Counted from the stretch's first letter, positions 25,460 to 35,321 are shown. The stretch: DNA of 59,463 bases from an uncultured Oscillospiraceae bacterium (GCA_900756575.1 CAAEKQ010000146.1:1-59463); one strand, 5' to 3'. Program-made: numbers and translations. Notes: generated by a model from the sequence alone, not told the origin.

Positions 25460-26316
25460 CCCTCCTGCTTCTTCTGGAACGTGAAGCCAATGGTTTCCGC
25501 GCCGCAGTGGGAGGAAATGATGCTGCCCGCCCGGGCGGTAATGACCTCCCTAAAAATCCCCGACTCCCGGGTGATTTCCACCAGACGGTCAAACAGCTCC
25601 TGGTCAATCCCCGCATGATAGACGCAGGCAATGCCGCCGTCCCCCTCCTGCCGTGCAAGATTCAGCTTATCCCGGAGGAACTTTTCAAAGGCATCCGGCG
25701 TTTTTCCCCGGTACTTCTTGCCCACGGACAGGGTGCCCCCTGCCATTTCGATGGCGGGCTTGATGCCGAGAATATTCGCGCCCAGGGCCGTGACCGTGCT
25801 GCACCGTCCGCCCTTGGCCAGATACATGAGCTTTGCCACGATGAACGAGGTATTCGTCCGGTCCACCAGCGCCGAAATTGCCCCATAGACCTCATGAATG
25901 TCCATGCCCTCGTCCCGCATCCGGCAGGCTTCAATGGCAAGCAGGCCGCCGGAGCAGCTCAGGGCCTGGGAATCCACCACATACACGTCCTCCAGCTCCG
26001 ACGCGGCGATCATCGCATCCTGGCAGGTGCTGGAGATGCCGCTGGACAGGCCGATATGCAGCACCGCAAAGCCCCGGGAGGTATACTGCGCAAAAAACTC
26101 CCGGTATTCCTCCGGCGGAATGGCCGAGGTGGTGGGCAAAACGCCTTTTTCGTCATAGGTGGCGTAAATATCGTCGGGGGTGATGTCAATGCCGTCCCGG
26201 AATACCTTGCCATCCTGATGGATATACATGCTAGTGACCTGAATGGCATACCGCTGGCGCATCTCCTCGCTGAGATCGCAGGCGGAATCACAGGATACCA
26301 TAATGGGCTTTGGCAC
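25456..26316 (-). CDS. DegV family fatty-acid-binding protein
   Basis: 286 residues. DegV/FakB proteins bind a fatty acid and present it to the kinase FakA for phosphorylation. Family features: VSCDSACDLSEEM at the N-terminus, LPTTSAIPPEEY with the ligand-binding Thr/Ser, and HIGLSSGISSTCQDA. fakA is not in the window. The start directly abuts the nitroreductase stop. Confidence 0.92.
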   Translation of the reverse strand: MPKPIMVSCDSACDLSEEMRQRYAIQVTSMYIHQDGKVFRDGIDITPDDIYATYDEKGVLPTTSAIPPEEYREFFAQYTSRGFAVLHIGLSSGISSTCQDAMIAASELEDVYVVDSQALSCSGGLLAIEACRMRDEGMDIHEVYGAISALVDRTNTSFIVAKLMYLAKGGRCSTVTALGANILGIKPAIEMAGGTLSVGKKYRGKTPDAFEKFLRDKLNLARQEGDGGIACVYHAGIDQELFDRLVEITRESGIFREVITARAGSIISSHCGAETIGFTFQKKQEG

Positions 26317-27090
26317 TTAGCCTTCCTCCTTTACAAGATGGGCGGAGGCCTGATAGATCTCCTTCCGAAAATCCGGCTCCGGGCTAAGGCGCTCAAAGAT
26401 CACCTGATAGCCGTATTTTTTCGCCGCAACCTCCAGATGCGCCATGGCAACGCCCACGTCCAGGCACTGATAATAGTTCAGCTGGTTGAATTTCAGCAGC
26501 TTGTTGTTCTTTCGATAGATATGGATGCGATGGGTGTCCACCAGATAGCGCACCGGCTCTGCATTCATGCAGCTGGGGGCCATCCAGGTGAGTTCCATGA
26601 TCTCTTTCCGTGGAGACGCCATATCGCCGTAGGCAATGGCCGACAGCTTTTTCTTCTTTTTGATCTCGGAGGGATCGGCACGGAAGGGCTCCGTGGAACG
26701 ACCGAAGGCCACCGTGGTAATATAGGGCAGCACATCGGGGAAATCATGCTCCGGCTCCACGTCCAAGGTGCTCTGCCAGCAGGTGGCGATTCCGTGGGCC
26801 GTGAGCCACAGCACCGCCATTTCTCCGATATAACCGGCATTTTGCAGGCAGTTTTTGATCTTCTCCGAGCGGATCACCAGATAGTGGGGCGCCTGGAGAC
26901 GGGGAACGCCGTTGAGGATATTCCGCATATCGTCCAGCGGCAAAATGTCAAAGTTCCAGTCGATGGTATCGTCCGGCACCTTCAGCTCCGACAGGAAATC
27001 CACCAGGCCGTCGATAATTTCCGGCTCCAATTCCTCCATATCGTAGCTGCGAATGGATCGCCGCTTGAGAATTGCTTCGTCCAGGGTCAT
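26317..27090 (-). CDS. Nitroreductase family protein
   Basis: 257 residues, FMN-dependent nitroreductase fold, normally a homodimer using NAD(P)H. The N-terminal LKRRSIRSYD is the FMN phosphate-binding signature; GEMAVLWLTAHGIATCWQ corresponds to the core helix. The substrate is unknown; quinones or nitro compounds would fit a redox-stress operon with gshAB. The start overlaps the gshAB stop by 4 bases. Confidence 0.88.
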   Translation of the reverse strand: MTLDEAILKRRSIRSYDMEELEPEIIDGLVDFLSELKVPDDTIDWNFDILPLDDMRNILNGVPRLQAPHYLVIRSEKIKNCLQNAGYIGEMAVLWLTAHGIATCWQSTLDVEPEHDFPDVLPYITTVAFGRSTEPFRADPSEIKKKKKLSAIAYGDMASPRKEIMELTWMAPSCMNAEPVRYLVDTHRIHIYRKNNKLLKFNQLNYYQCLDVGVAMAHLEVAAKKYGYQVIFERLSPEPDFRKEIYQASAHLVKEEG

Positions 27091-29417
27091 GCTTCTACTC
27101 CTTCCTCCCCGTCCAGATCGAACAGGAACTGCACCACCGCTTCGCCAATGGGCCGGGCCTGTCCGGCGGAGGGATAGCAGTGGATTTTAATGGACGGGTT
27201 GAAATTTAGCTCGGTCACGGTGAAAATGCTCTCCTCCGCAGGTCGGGTCACGTCTTCGGTGAGAATGTCCACGCCGCAGAACACCGCACCCACCGCCTGT
27301 GCCGCCTTGAGGGCAATTGCCCGGTAGGAGGGATGGACAATATCCGTGCAGTCGATGGACTCGCCGCCGGTGGAAACATTGGAATTCTGCCGCAGCGTGA
27401 CCTTTTCGCCCTTCTGGGGGACGGTCATGAAGCTCATGCCCATGGTCTCCAGATGCAGGGCTTCCTCCGCGCCCATGCCGATAAAGCTCAGGGGGCGCTT
27501 ATGATCCGGGCCGCAGCGAGGATCATTGGACTTTTCGATTACCAGATCCCGAATGGTGCGAACGCCGTCGCCCACCACATAGGCCGGGATACGCTTGGAA
27601 ACCGCCTGCACCACATTGCCGATCACCAGGAACCGATAATCATCGCCGGGAATATACTCCTCCAGGAGTACCTCCTGGCTGTTTTTGAAAGCAATGTCCA
27701 GAGCCTTTTCAAAGTTCTCGTCGCTGGGATGGGATGTGAACACCGTAATGCCCTTGCCGTAGTTGGTAAAGTTGGGCTTTACCACGCAGGCGCTGGGCTG
27801 CCGGCGCCGGAACGACGCCATGGCCGCCTCCTTGGACTCGAAAATCTCGCCTCGGGGCGTGGGAATTCCCTGTTCCTCCAACAGCTTTTTCGTCAGATTC
27901 TTGTTGCGCATAATCAGGATGCTGGCGCAGTTGTCCCGGCTGGTTTTGGTGGCCTGCTTTACAAACTCCACCCGATCGCCCCGGCGCAGACGGACAAAGT
28001 TGTCCAGCCGATCCAGCACCTCGTATTTCACGCCCAGCTTCAGGCACGCCTTGATAAGTGCCTGAGTAGAAAGCTCCATGTCCTCAAAGCCCTTGAGCAG
28101 ATAATACTTCTCGTTGGACTGATCCAGTGCCTTTTCCGCGCACTCCATGGCAAAGGGAACATAGCCCTTTTGCTCGATCTCATGATACACCCGATGGGCA
28201 TAGAGCAGCTCCTGATCCAAAAGACGCTTTTTCGAGGTCTCCAGTACCTCCAGCGCTCTGGGCACATCCAGCTGGCGATAGAAGTCCTCCATCTCCTCCA
28301 CCAGACGAATGGCCGCCTGCTGGAGGGTTTCGGTGCGCTCGGGAAGCACGATCTCTACAGAGCTGATGTCGTAAACCGCAGAACGAATGTGGTTCTCATG
28401 GGCCTGCCGCTGAAGCTCCGGGGTATAGTCAAAGTCGGGCTTGGAGGCCATATACAGGAGAAAATACTCCATAAGCTCCATGTCCATCTTGCTCATGCCG
28501 TTCTTGTCCAGGGGATTCAGATCAAACATCCGAAGCTCGATGTGATTCACGCCGTTCTCTCGTAGGTTCTTCATGAGATATTTTCCCTTGGGCTTCAGGC
28601 GCACCGGGGTATAAAATTCGCTGGAGGAATACAGGTCACCCTTCCGCACCTCGGACACAATGGAGTTGATATAGGAGGGCATATCCTTATAATCCAGAAT
28701 GATTTCTTCCTTGTTCCAGTAGCCATAGCGGCTATTGCGCATAGAGGAATAGCCCAGGAAGCGCCCGCCGCCTACTTCCTTGCCCTCGGCCATAAAGCTC
28801 TCGTGGAAGATGGGGCTGGCGGCTGTCATCACCACCGGGAACCAGCTGTAGAGATAGCAGTTCTTTGCCAGCATCAAATACAGGTCGCTCTGAAGGCACT
28901 GGGGATCATCACACCGTCCCAGCACCTGATGGAGCCGCCGGATCAGATCCCGGTCAAAGGAAAAATTATAGTGAATGCCGCAGTACAGCATGATTTTCTT
29001 GCCGTACTTGTCCGCCAGATACTCCCGATAGGTCTCTTTACTGTGGGTCTCCCCCACAAATTTCGCCACGGGGATCTCCGCCTCGCTGCGGATAATGGGC
29101 GGGTTGCTGATGGGCCAGAGATATTCCTTTTGGCTGTTCTCCACCGCAACCGTGGTGGAAACGATGTCGTGCAGGTTCTCCAGCTGGTCATAGACCTGGT
29201 GGGGATTGGCGCAGACCTCCGTTCCGATCTCCACCTGGGACTCGGAAAAATCCGTGGTGATAAAGGGATGGGTGGCTTTGTTGCCAAAGGGATGGGGGGT
29301 CATGGCGATATTGCCGTCCTCCAGCACCCGGATATTCTCCTTTTCCAGTCCGATGGCACTGCGCAGTAGCAGCTCCTTCATCTCCGGCTGGTTGATAAAA
29401 ATCTCTCTAAGATCCAT
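27087..29417 (-). CDS. gshAB: Bifunctional glutamate-cysteine ligase/glutathione synthetase
   Basis: 776 residues, the size of the fused GshAB (GshF) enzyme of Listeria and streptococci. The N-terminal ~1-450 is a gamma-glutamylcysteine ligase (AIGLEKENIRV, PFITTDFSESQVEIGTEV, LRMFDLNPLD) and the C-terminal ~490-770 an ATP-grasp domain (VLLEEYIPGDDYRFLVIG, FCGVDILTEDV, LNFNPSIKIH) that adds glycine. It makes glutathione from Glu, Cys and Gly. Glutathione synthesis is patchy in Clostridia. It lies 32 bases after clpE-like and overlaps the nitroreductase, so a stress operon is inferred. Confidence 0.96.
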   Translation of the reverse strand: MDLREIFINQPEMKELLLRSAIGLEKENIRVLEDGNIAMTPHPFGNKATHPFITTDFSESQVEIGTEVCANPHQVYDQLENLHDIVSTTVAVENSQKEYLWPISNPPIIRSEAEIPVAKFVGETHSKETYREYLADKYGKKIMLYCGIHYNFSFDRDLIRRLHQVLGRCDDPQCLQSDLYLMLAKNCYLYSWFPVVMTAASPIFHESFMAEGKEVGGGRFLGYSSMRNSRYGYWNKEEIILDYKDMPSYINSIVSEVRKGDLYSSSEFYTPVRLKPKGKYLMKNLRENGVNHIELRMFDLNPLDKNGMSKMDMELMEYFLLYMASKPDFDYTPELQRQAHENHIRSAVYDISSVEIVLPERTETLQQAAIRLVEEMEDFYRQLDVPRALEVLETSKKRLLDQELLYAHRVYHEIEQKGYVPFAMECAEKALDQSNEKYYLLKGFEDMELSTQALIKACLKLGVKYEVLDRLDNFVRLRRGDRVEFVKQATKTSRDNCASILIMRNKNLTKKLLEEQGIPTPRGEIFESKEAAMASFRRRQPSACVVKPNFTNYGKGITVFTSHPSDENFEKALDIAFKNSQEVLLEEYIPGDDYRFLVIGNVVQAVSKRIPAYVVGDGVRTIRDLVIEKSNDPRCGPDHKRPLSFIGMGAEEALHLETMGMSFMTVPQKGEKVTLRQNSNVSTGGESIDCTDIVHPSYRAIALKAAQAVGAVFCGVDILTEDVTRPAEESIFTVTELNFNPSIKIHCYPSAGQARPIGEAVVQFLFDLDGEEGVEA

Positions 29418-29449
29418 CTTTGGTTATCCTTTCTGTTGGGAATCCCCGC

Positions 29450-31741
29450 TTATTCTGCCTGCACCGACACTTCCCCATTCTCCGCGTGAATGGTAATGGT
29501 GGAAATGGGCGCTTCAAAGCTGTCGATGATCTTCTCCGCAATGGGATCCTCCAGCTCACGCTGAATGGTACGGCGGAGATTCCGTGCGCCGTAGGTCTCG
29601 GAATAGGACTTCTCCACCAGATAGTCGATGACGCTTTCGTCCCAGGTAAGATTCAGCCCCCGATCCTCCAAGGACTGGCGCAGCTCGCCCATCATGATGC
29701 CCGCAATGCCCCGGAAGTTCTCCTTGGACAGCTTGTTAAAGCAGACGATCTCGTCCACACGGTTGATAAACTCGGGACGCAGGAACTCCTGGAGGGCGCG
29801 CATGGCCTTATCCTTGGCCTGCTGGGTGGGACTGCGGTCAAAGCCCAGGGAGGTGCTCCGCTGCTCGCTGCCGGCATTGGAGGTCATGATGATCACCGTA
29901 TGCTCGAAGTTCACGGTTCTGCCCTGAGAATCGGTGATCCGTCCGTCGTCCAGCACCTGGAGCAGGATGTTGAGCACATCGGAATGGGCCTTCTCCAGCT
30001 CGTCAAACAGAATGATGGAATAGGGCTTCCGGCGCACCTTTTCGGTGAGCTGACCCGCCTCGTCATAGCCCACGTAGCCCGGAGGGGAACCGATGAGCTT
30101 GGAGACGGAGTATTTCTCCATATATTCGGACATATCCACCCGAATCAGGTTATCCTCACTGTCAAACAGCTCGGCGGCCAGAGTCTTCACCAGCTCGGTC
30201 TTGCCCACGCCGGTGGAGCCCACGAAAATAAAGCTCACCGGGCGGCGCTTGGGGGAAATGCCCACTCTGCCCCGGCGAATGGCACGGGCCACCGCAGAAA
30301 TTGCCTCGTCCTGGCCCACGATACGCTTCTTGAGGTTCTCCTCCAGGGTCTGGAGCTGCTGATATTCCTGCGCCTCTACTTTACTGGCGGGGATCTTGGT
30401 CCAGAGCTCAATGACTCGGGCCAGATTTTCCATGGTCAGCGCGGGACGGGGCTTGCTCTCCAGCTCGTGAATGGTGCCGTCCAGCTGCAATGCCTTGCTG
30501 CGCAGCAGGGCCAGGCGCTCATAGTCCTTTTCGTCGTGCTCCCCATCGTCGGTGAGCATGCCCATCTCCAGCTCGATGTCTGCCCGCTCCTTCTTGGATG
30601 CGGCAAGGCGGCTGATATCCGGATCCTTGAGGTTTACATCGGAGCAGGCCTCGTCGATCAGGTCGATGGCTTTATCCGGCAGGAACCGGTCAGAAATATA
30701 CCGCTCGGACAGCAGTACTGCCTGCCGGGCAATCTCCGGAGAAATGCTGACTCCATGGAACTCCTCATAATAGTGGGAAATGCCCCGAAGAATGTCCACC
30801 GCTTCCTCAATGGTGGGTTCGTTTACCGTAACGGGCTGGAACCGGCGCTCCAGTGCGGTATCCTTCTCGATGTGCTTGCGGTACTCGTTAAACGTGGTCG
30901 CGCCCAGCACCTGAATTTCGCCCCGGGACAGGGCGGGCTTTAGGATATTGGCGGCGTTCATGCTGCCCTCGGCATCGCCTGCGCCCACAATGGTATGGAT
31001 CTCGTCGATGACCAGAATGATATTTCCGGCCTTTTTGATCTCGTCGATCAGGCCCTTCATGCGGCTTTCAAACTGGCCGCGGAACTGGGTGCCCGCCACC
31101 ATGGCGGTCATATCCAGCATATAAATTTCTTTGTCCAGCAGCTTGTAGGGCACCTTGCCGTCCACGATCCGCTGGGCAAGTCCCTCGGCAATGGCGGTTT
31201 TACCCACGCCGGGCTCGCCGATCAGGCAGGGGTTATTCTTCTGGCGGCGGTTGAGAATCTGGATGACCCGCTCGGTCTCCATTTCTCGGCCCACCATCCG
31301 GTCAATTTTCCCCTCCTTGGCCTTCCGGGTCAGGTTCAGGCAATAGGTCTCCAGGAACTTCCGGCGATCCTTTTTGCCGCCCTTTTTCGGCTCTTTTCCG
31401 TCCTTGGGCTGCTCAGGCTTCTGGCGATCCATATTGCCGGAGAGCTTGCTGAGGAACGGGAAGGTGGCGGTTCTGCCGTCTTCCTCGTCGTCGGGCGCAC
31501 CGTCGTCGTCGGCGGGGATCATCTCCTCGCCGCCCAGGGCACCCATCATTTCGCCGGTGAGATTCTCCAGGTCCTCGTCGGTGATGCCCAGCTTCTGCAT
31601 CATGTCATCCACCGGCTTAATGCCCAGCTCCTTGGCACATTTCAGGCACAGTCCCTCGTTCTTGGTCTCGCCGTTTTCAATCTTGGTGATAAAAATCACT
31701 GCGTAATTCTTTTTGCATCTGCTGCATAAGGTAGGACGCAT
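29450..31741 (-). CDS. clpE: ClpE-like AAA+ protease ATPase with N-terminal zinc finger
   Basis: 763 residues. An N-terminal zinc finger (CSRC at 6-9 and CLKC at ~32-35) replaces the Clp_N repeats, which is the ClpE arrangement. AAA-1 has Walker A GEPGVGKTAIAEG (~182), AAA-2 has GSTGVGKTELVK (~500), separated by a middle region. The loop TSLGFDRSP contains an LGF tripeptide, the type used to dock on ClpP. It unfolds proteins for ClpP degradation under heat or protein stress. No CtsR boxes were found; instead a perfect palindrome covers its promoter. The ClpE rather than ClpC name rests on the zinc finger and absence of Clp_N. Confidence 0.88.
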   Translation of the reverse strand: MRPTLCSRCKKNYAVIFITKIENGETKNEGLCLKCAKELGIKPVDDMMQKLGITDEDLENLTGEMMGALGGEEMIPADDDGAPDDEEDGRTATFPFLSKLSGNMDRQKPEQPKDGKEPKKGGKKDRRKFLETYCLNLTRKAKEGKIDRMVGREMETERVIQILNRRQKNNPCLIGEPGVGKTAIAEGLAQRIVDGKVPYKLLDKEIYMLDMTAMVAGTQFRGQFESRMKGLIDEIKKAGNIILVIDEIHTIVGAGDAEGSMNAANILKPALSRGEIQVLGATTFNEYRKHIEKDTALERRFQPVTVNEPTIEEAVDILRGISHYYEEFHGVSISPEIARQAVLLSERYISDRFLPDKAIDLIDEACSDVNLKDPDISRLAASKKERADIELEMGMLTDDGEHDEKDYERLALLRSKALQLDGTIHELESKPRPALTMENLARVIELWTKIPASKVEAQEYQQLQTLEENLKKRIVGQDEAISAVARAIRRGRVGISPKRRPVSFIFVGSTGVGKTELVKTLAAELFDSEDNLIRVDMSEYMEKYSVSKLIGSPPGYVGYDEAGQLTEKVRRKPYSIILFDELEKAHSDVLNILLQVLDDGRITDSQGRTVNFEHTVIIMTSNAGSEQRSTSLGFDRSPTQQAKDKAMRALQEFLRPEFINRVDEIVCFNKLSKENFRGIAGIMMGELRQSLEDRGLNLTWDESVIDYLVEKSYSETYGARNLRRTIQRELEDPIAEKIIDSFEAPISTITIHAENGEVSVQAE

Positions 31742-31770
31742 ATTGTTTCTCCTTTTTTGCCGTTTTGGCA

Positions 31771-31798
31771 GATATATTGACAGACCTAATTAGGTCAA
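31771..31798 (-). promoter_or_regulatory. Promoter and palindrome upstream of the clpE-gshAB run
   Basis: On the minus strand TTGACC (complement of 31793-31798), 16 bases, TATATC (complement of 31771-31776). The perfect 14-base palindrome GACCTAATTAGGTC (31783-31796) overlaps the -35 box and most of the spacer, so it is a candidate operator. Confidence 0.6.
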
Positions 31799-31801
31799 CT
31801 T

Positions 31802-32893
31802 CTACGAAATTGATTTCCTGCTGAACTCCCCATTTCCGGTGAGCCAGAGGTCGGAGCCATAGGCCCCCATGTTGGCTGCTCTTGCCCCGTCTTGATCGGT
31901 TACAAGGAGCCTTCCTTGCTTATCATAGACCCGAAGTGCCTGATAGTCAAGTACATAGACCCGATCCGCCTGGGCCGTCACCCTGCGAACCGGCGCGGTC
32001 AGTTCCGTCTCTCCCAGCACGGTTCCTTCAGGAGAGACGAGGAAAAGATCACTGGCATTCCCGCAGTCCGCCAGCACGGCTACATTCTCTCCTGCCGTCG
32101 TTCCGCAGGAGATGGTTCCTTTGGATCGGGTAACATTTCCGGTTTCTTCGCCGTCTTGAGAATAGCAGCGAACCGTATGTTCCCCCAACACCACAAATCC
32201 TTCTTCGGTGCCGAGGATATGGCACCGGTTTTCCGCCCCCAGCGGAAGTTCCGTCCGGAGCGTTCCCAACGCATCGTAGATTCTGAGGCTCCACTGCCCC
32301 AGCTTGTCCATACACAGCCCCGCCAATGCCGAATCGGTACAGGCAAGCTCTGTCATGGCCGCATCGGTCAGTCCAATGGTACCCAGCGTCTCCCCTGCTG
32401 CATTCATAATCTTCGTGCAGGTGAGATAGCCAGAGCCCTTGGAGATCACGGCAATGAAATTTTCATTGGCACAGGCTCCTAGGATTCCCGTTTCCACCGG
32501 AATCTCGGAAAATGCCCCATCCTTCCACAGGTACAGCGCCGATTGGCCCCATGCCCCGGGAAGGCTGCCGGATAGGGGCGTCAGCAGGTCTTCACCGGTT
32601 TCCAGCAGCGCCGTGACCGCCCCGTCCATGTTAAGATGGTACAGTGTGCCGTCCGTCAGCAGCACTGCGCCGTCTTTGCATCCAAAAACAGAGGAAGCGC
32701 CGTTACTTGGCGCATCCTGCCAGTCCATGGGCTGCTGCGTTTCCGGCAGCAGCCGAGCCAGGGTGGACTGAACTTCCCCTTTGTGCTCCATGGCCCAGGC
32801 ACCCAAAAGGGATGCCAGCGCCAAAAGCATCAGCAGTATGATATACTTCCCGTTTGTTTGACGTCCATACGAAACCGCATGATCATCCAACAT
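31802..32893 (-). CDS. DUF5711-like membrane-anchored beta-propeller protein
   Basis: About 363 residues. One N-terminal helix (~18-35) is followed by an extracytoplasmic region of short repeated strands (GAVLLTDGTLYHLNMDG, LRIYDALGTLRTELPLG, VYVLDYQALRVYDKQGRLLV), a pattern seen in PQQ-like beta-propellers and in the DUF5711 family of clostridia. No function is known. ATG 32893 is 9 bases after GGGGAGG and overlaps the truA stop by 11 bases; the ATG at 32917 has no ribosome-binding site. Confidence 0.72.
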   Translation of the reverse strand: MLDDHAVSYGRQTNGKYIILLMLLALASLLGAWAMEHKGEVQSTLARLLPETQQPMDWQDAPSNGASSVFGCKDGAVLLTDGTLYHLNMDGAVTALLETGEDLLTPLSGSLPGAWGQSALYLWKDGAFSEIPVETGILGACANENFIAVISKGSGYLTCTKIMNAAGETLGTIGLTDAAMTELACTDSALAGLCMDKLGQWSLRIYDALGTLRTELPLGAENRCHILGTEEGFVVLGEHTVRCYSQDGEETGNVTRSKGTISCGTTAGENVAVLADCGNASDLFLVSPEGTVLGETELTAPVRRVTAQADRVYVLDYQALRVYDKQGRLLVTDQDGARAANMGAYGSDLWLTGNGEFSRKSIS

Positions 32894-33647
32894 GAAACGA
32901 AACCTCCCCGCATTCATACCATAATTGTGTCATATAAAGTCCTCCCGGCGGAAGGGTCGGGCCCGCAGCGGTGCGATCCCCCTTTTCCAGGATTTCCGTC
33001 ACGGCCTCCGGTGGGAATTTTCCCTCCGCCGCATAGATCACGGTGCCGGACATGGCCCGGGCCATATTATAGAGGAACCCATTGGCGCAGATGCGAAGGA
33101 GAATCAGCTGACCCTTCCGCTCCACATCGAAATGGTGCACCGTGCGCACCGTGGACTTGACATCGGTGCCAACGGAGCGTACCGCCGCGAAATCATGGGT
33201 GCCCACAAACCGGTCCGCCGCCTGCTGCATCACGCTTTCATCCAAATGCTTGGGATAAAAGCACGCGCGATTCACATAGAACGGGTCCCGGATTCGGGAG
33301 TTGTAAATCTGATAGGTATATTCCTTTTTGACGCAGGAGCCGATGGCGTTAAACTCCTCCGGCACCTCGAACGCCTCCCGCACCACAATGTCATGGGGCA
33401 GATGGGTGTTCATGGCGTAGGGCAGCCGATCCACGGGGATGCGTGAGGTGGTGTGGACATTTGCCACATAATTTCTGGCGTGTACGCCGGCGTCGGTTCT
33501 GCCGCAGCCGGTGATTTTCGCCTTGTGACCCAGCACCATCGTTGCCGCCCGCTCCATGGTTTCGCAGACGGAGATAGCATTTTTCTGAACCTGCCAGCCA
33601 TGGTAGGCAGTGCCCTCATAGGTGAGGATCATGGCAATATTGCGCAT
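32883..33647 (-). CDS. truA: tRNA pseudouridine(38-40) synthase TruA
   Basis: 254 residues, normal for TruA, which isomerises uridines 38-40 in the anticodon stem-loop. The catalytic aspartate is D52 in GCGRTDAGVHARNYV; other signatures are LTYEGTAYHGWQVQ at the N-terminus and FLYNMARAMSGTVIY. AGGAGG lies 6 bases before ATG 33647; a longer open frame upstream runs into ecfT and is rejected. truA following ecfA1A2T is a common arrangement in Firmicutes. Confidence 0.95.
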   Translation of the reverse strand: MRNIAMILTYEGTAYHGWQVQKNAISVCETMERAATMVLGHKAKITGCGRTDAGVHARNYVANVHTTSRIPVDRLPYAMNTHLPHDIVVREAFEVPEEFNAIGSCVKKEYTYQIYNSRIRDPFYVNRACFYPKHLDESVMQQAADRFVGTHDFAAVRSVGTDVKSTVRTVHHFDVERKGQLILLRICANGFLYNMARAMSGTVIYAAEGKFPPEAVTEILEKGDRTAAGPTLPPGGLYMTQLWYECGEVSFHVG

Positions 33648-33657
33648 GGCGTTCCTC

Positions 33658-34461
33658 CTACAGACCAAATTGCCGCAGCACAATCACCGCAGCCAGCAGA
33701 ATCATTCCAACGGACAGGCCCGCAGTGTCCCGCTTCTGCCAGACCAGCGGGGTCATCCGGGTTCTGCCGTTGCCGCCTGTGTAGCAGCGGCATTCCATCG
33801 CCGTCGCCAGCTCATCGGCCCGGCGGAAGGCACTGACAAACAGTGGCACCAGAATGGGCACCAGTGCCTTTGCCTTCTGCAGGAGATTGCCGGTTTCAAA
33901 ATCAGCGCCTCTGGCCTTCTGGGCGGACATGATCTTATCCGTCTCCTCGATCAGCGTGGGGATAAACCGAAGGGCAATGGACATCATCATGGCCAGTTCA
34001 TGCACCGGCATATGAATCTTCTTCAGAGGCCCCATCAGTCGCTCCAGGCCGTCGGTCAGGGTAATGGGCGAGGTGGTATAGGTGAGCAGGAAGGTGCCCG
34101 TAATGAGCATGATGATTCTTGCCACCATCAGCACCGCATTTTTGATGCCTTCTTCCGTGATCTGGAACTTCCAGAGCTTCACCAGCACGTGGCCCTGGGT
34201 GTAGAACATATTGAGGATGGCGGTAAACACGATGATGATAATCACCGGCTTGACGCCCTTTAGAATGGTTTTCAGCTTGATCTTGGAGATCTTCACCGCT
34301 GCAATGAGATAAACCAGCGTCAGCGCATAGGCCACAATGCCCTTGCAGCTAAACAGCGCAATAATATAGAGAATGACGCTCAGAATCTTCGTCCGGGGGT
34401 CCATTTTGTGGATGGGGGTGGTGCCGGGAAAATACTGTCCAATGGTGATATCCTTCAGCAT
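33658..34461 (-). CDS. ecfT: Energy-coupling factor transporter transmembrane protein EcfT
   Basis: 267 residues with several N-terminal membrane helices and a cytoplasmic coupling region. The two coupling motifs that contact the ATPases are visible as AQKARGADF and ATAMECRCY. EcfT with EcfA1 and EcfA2 forms the shared module that powers different vitamin-binding S components encoded elsewhere. It overlaps ecfA2 by 7 bases. Confidence 0.94.
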   Translation of the reverse strand: MLKDITIGQYFPGTTPIHKMDPRTKILSVILYIIALFSCKGIVAYALTLVYLIAAVKISKIKLKTILKGVKPVIIIIVFTAILNMFYTQGHVLVKLWKFQITEEGIKNAVLMVARIIMLITGTFLLTYTTSPITLTDGLERLMGPLKKIHMPVHELAMMMSIALRFIPTLIEETDKIMSAQKARGADFETGNLLQKAKALVPILVPLFVSAFRRADELATAMECRCYTGGNGRTRMTPLVWQKRDTAGLSVGMILLAAVIVLRQFGL

Positions 34462-35321
34462 GCCGCCCCACCTCCCTTCAGCGCTTCCAGCACCTGAACC
34501 GCCTGCGCTGTGGTATAAACGGAAGCATCCACCGGAAGGCCAAGCTCTTTCAGCCGCCGGAAAATCCGGGTCACCTGAGGAATCGCAAGGCCCATGGCCT
34601 CCAATTCATCTCCGTGGGAGAATACCTCTCTTGGGGTGCCGTCCATGGGAATATGGGCGTCATTCACTACCACCAGCCGCTCTACACTGTCGGCAATTTC
34701 CTCCATGGAGTGGCTGACCATAATGACCGTGGCCTGCTTGGCGGACTGATAATTCCGGATATTCCGGAGAATTTCCTCCCGGCCCCGGGGATCCAGTCCC
34801 GCAGTGGGCTCGTCAAGAATCAAAACCTTGGGCTCCATGGCAATCACGCCCGCAATGGCAACCCGGCGCTTCTGTCCGCCGGAGAGCTCAAAGGGAGAAA
34901 GCTCCATCACCGACTGGGGCAGCTCGACAAATTCCGCTGCTTCTCGCACCCGGCGGTCAATTTCCTCCTGACTGAGCTTCATATTCTTGGGCCCAAAGGA
35001 GATGTCCTTATACACCGTCTCCTCAAAGAGCTGGTACTCCGGGTACTGGAATACCAGGCCCACCTGGAACCGCACCTGGCGGGTAAACTGCTTATCCTTC
35101 CAGATGTCCTCGCCGTCAAAGAGCACGCTGCCGGAGGTGGGCTTCAGCAGTCCGTTTAAGTGCTGAATCAGCGTGGACTTTCCGGAGCCTGTGTGGCCGA
35201 TGATGCCCATAAACTCGCCGGGCATCACGGAAAAATTCACATGATCCAGGGCATAGTGCTCAAAAGGCGTGCCCTGGGAATAAATATGGCTGAGATCTTT
35301 TGTTTCGATGATAGGCTTCAA
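34455..35321 (-). CDS. ecfA2: Energy-coupling factor ATPase EcfA2
   Basis: About 288 residues, ABC ATPase. Walker A GHTGSGKST, Q-loop QVGLVFQYPEYQLF, signature ELSGGQKRRVAIAG, Walker B VLILDEPTAGLDP. EcfA2 pairs with EcfA1 in a heterodimer. I chose TTG 35321, 9 bases after AGAGG; a GTG at 35363 adds 14 residues without a ribosome-binding site. The 81 bases to ecfA1 hold no gene and no clear terminator. Confidence 0.9.
   Translation of the reverse strand: MKPIIETKDLSHIYSQGTPFEHYALDHVNFSVMPGEFMGIIGHTGSGKSTLIQHLNGLLKPTSGSVLFDGEDIWKDKQFTRQVRFQVGLVFQYPEYQLFEETVYKDISFGPKNMKLSQEEIDRRVREAAEFVELPQSVMELSPFELSGGQKRRVAIAGVIAMEPKVLILDEPTAGLDPRGREEILRNIRNYQSAKQATVIMVSHSMEEIADSVERLVVVNDAHIPMDGTPREVFSHGDELEAMGLAIPQVTRIFRRLKELGLPVDASVYTTAQAVQVLEALKGGGAAC

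Noticed and set aside
31783..31798. CtsR box upstream of the clp gene
   Set aside because: CtsR sites are tandem GGTCAAA heptads; only one half-site is present and the element is a palindrome instead.
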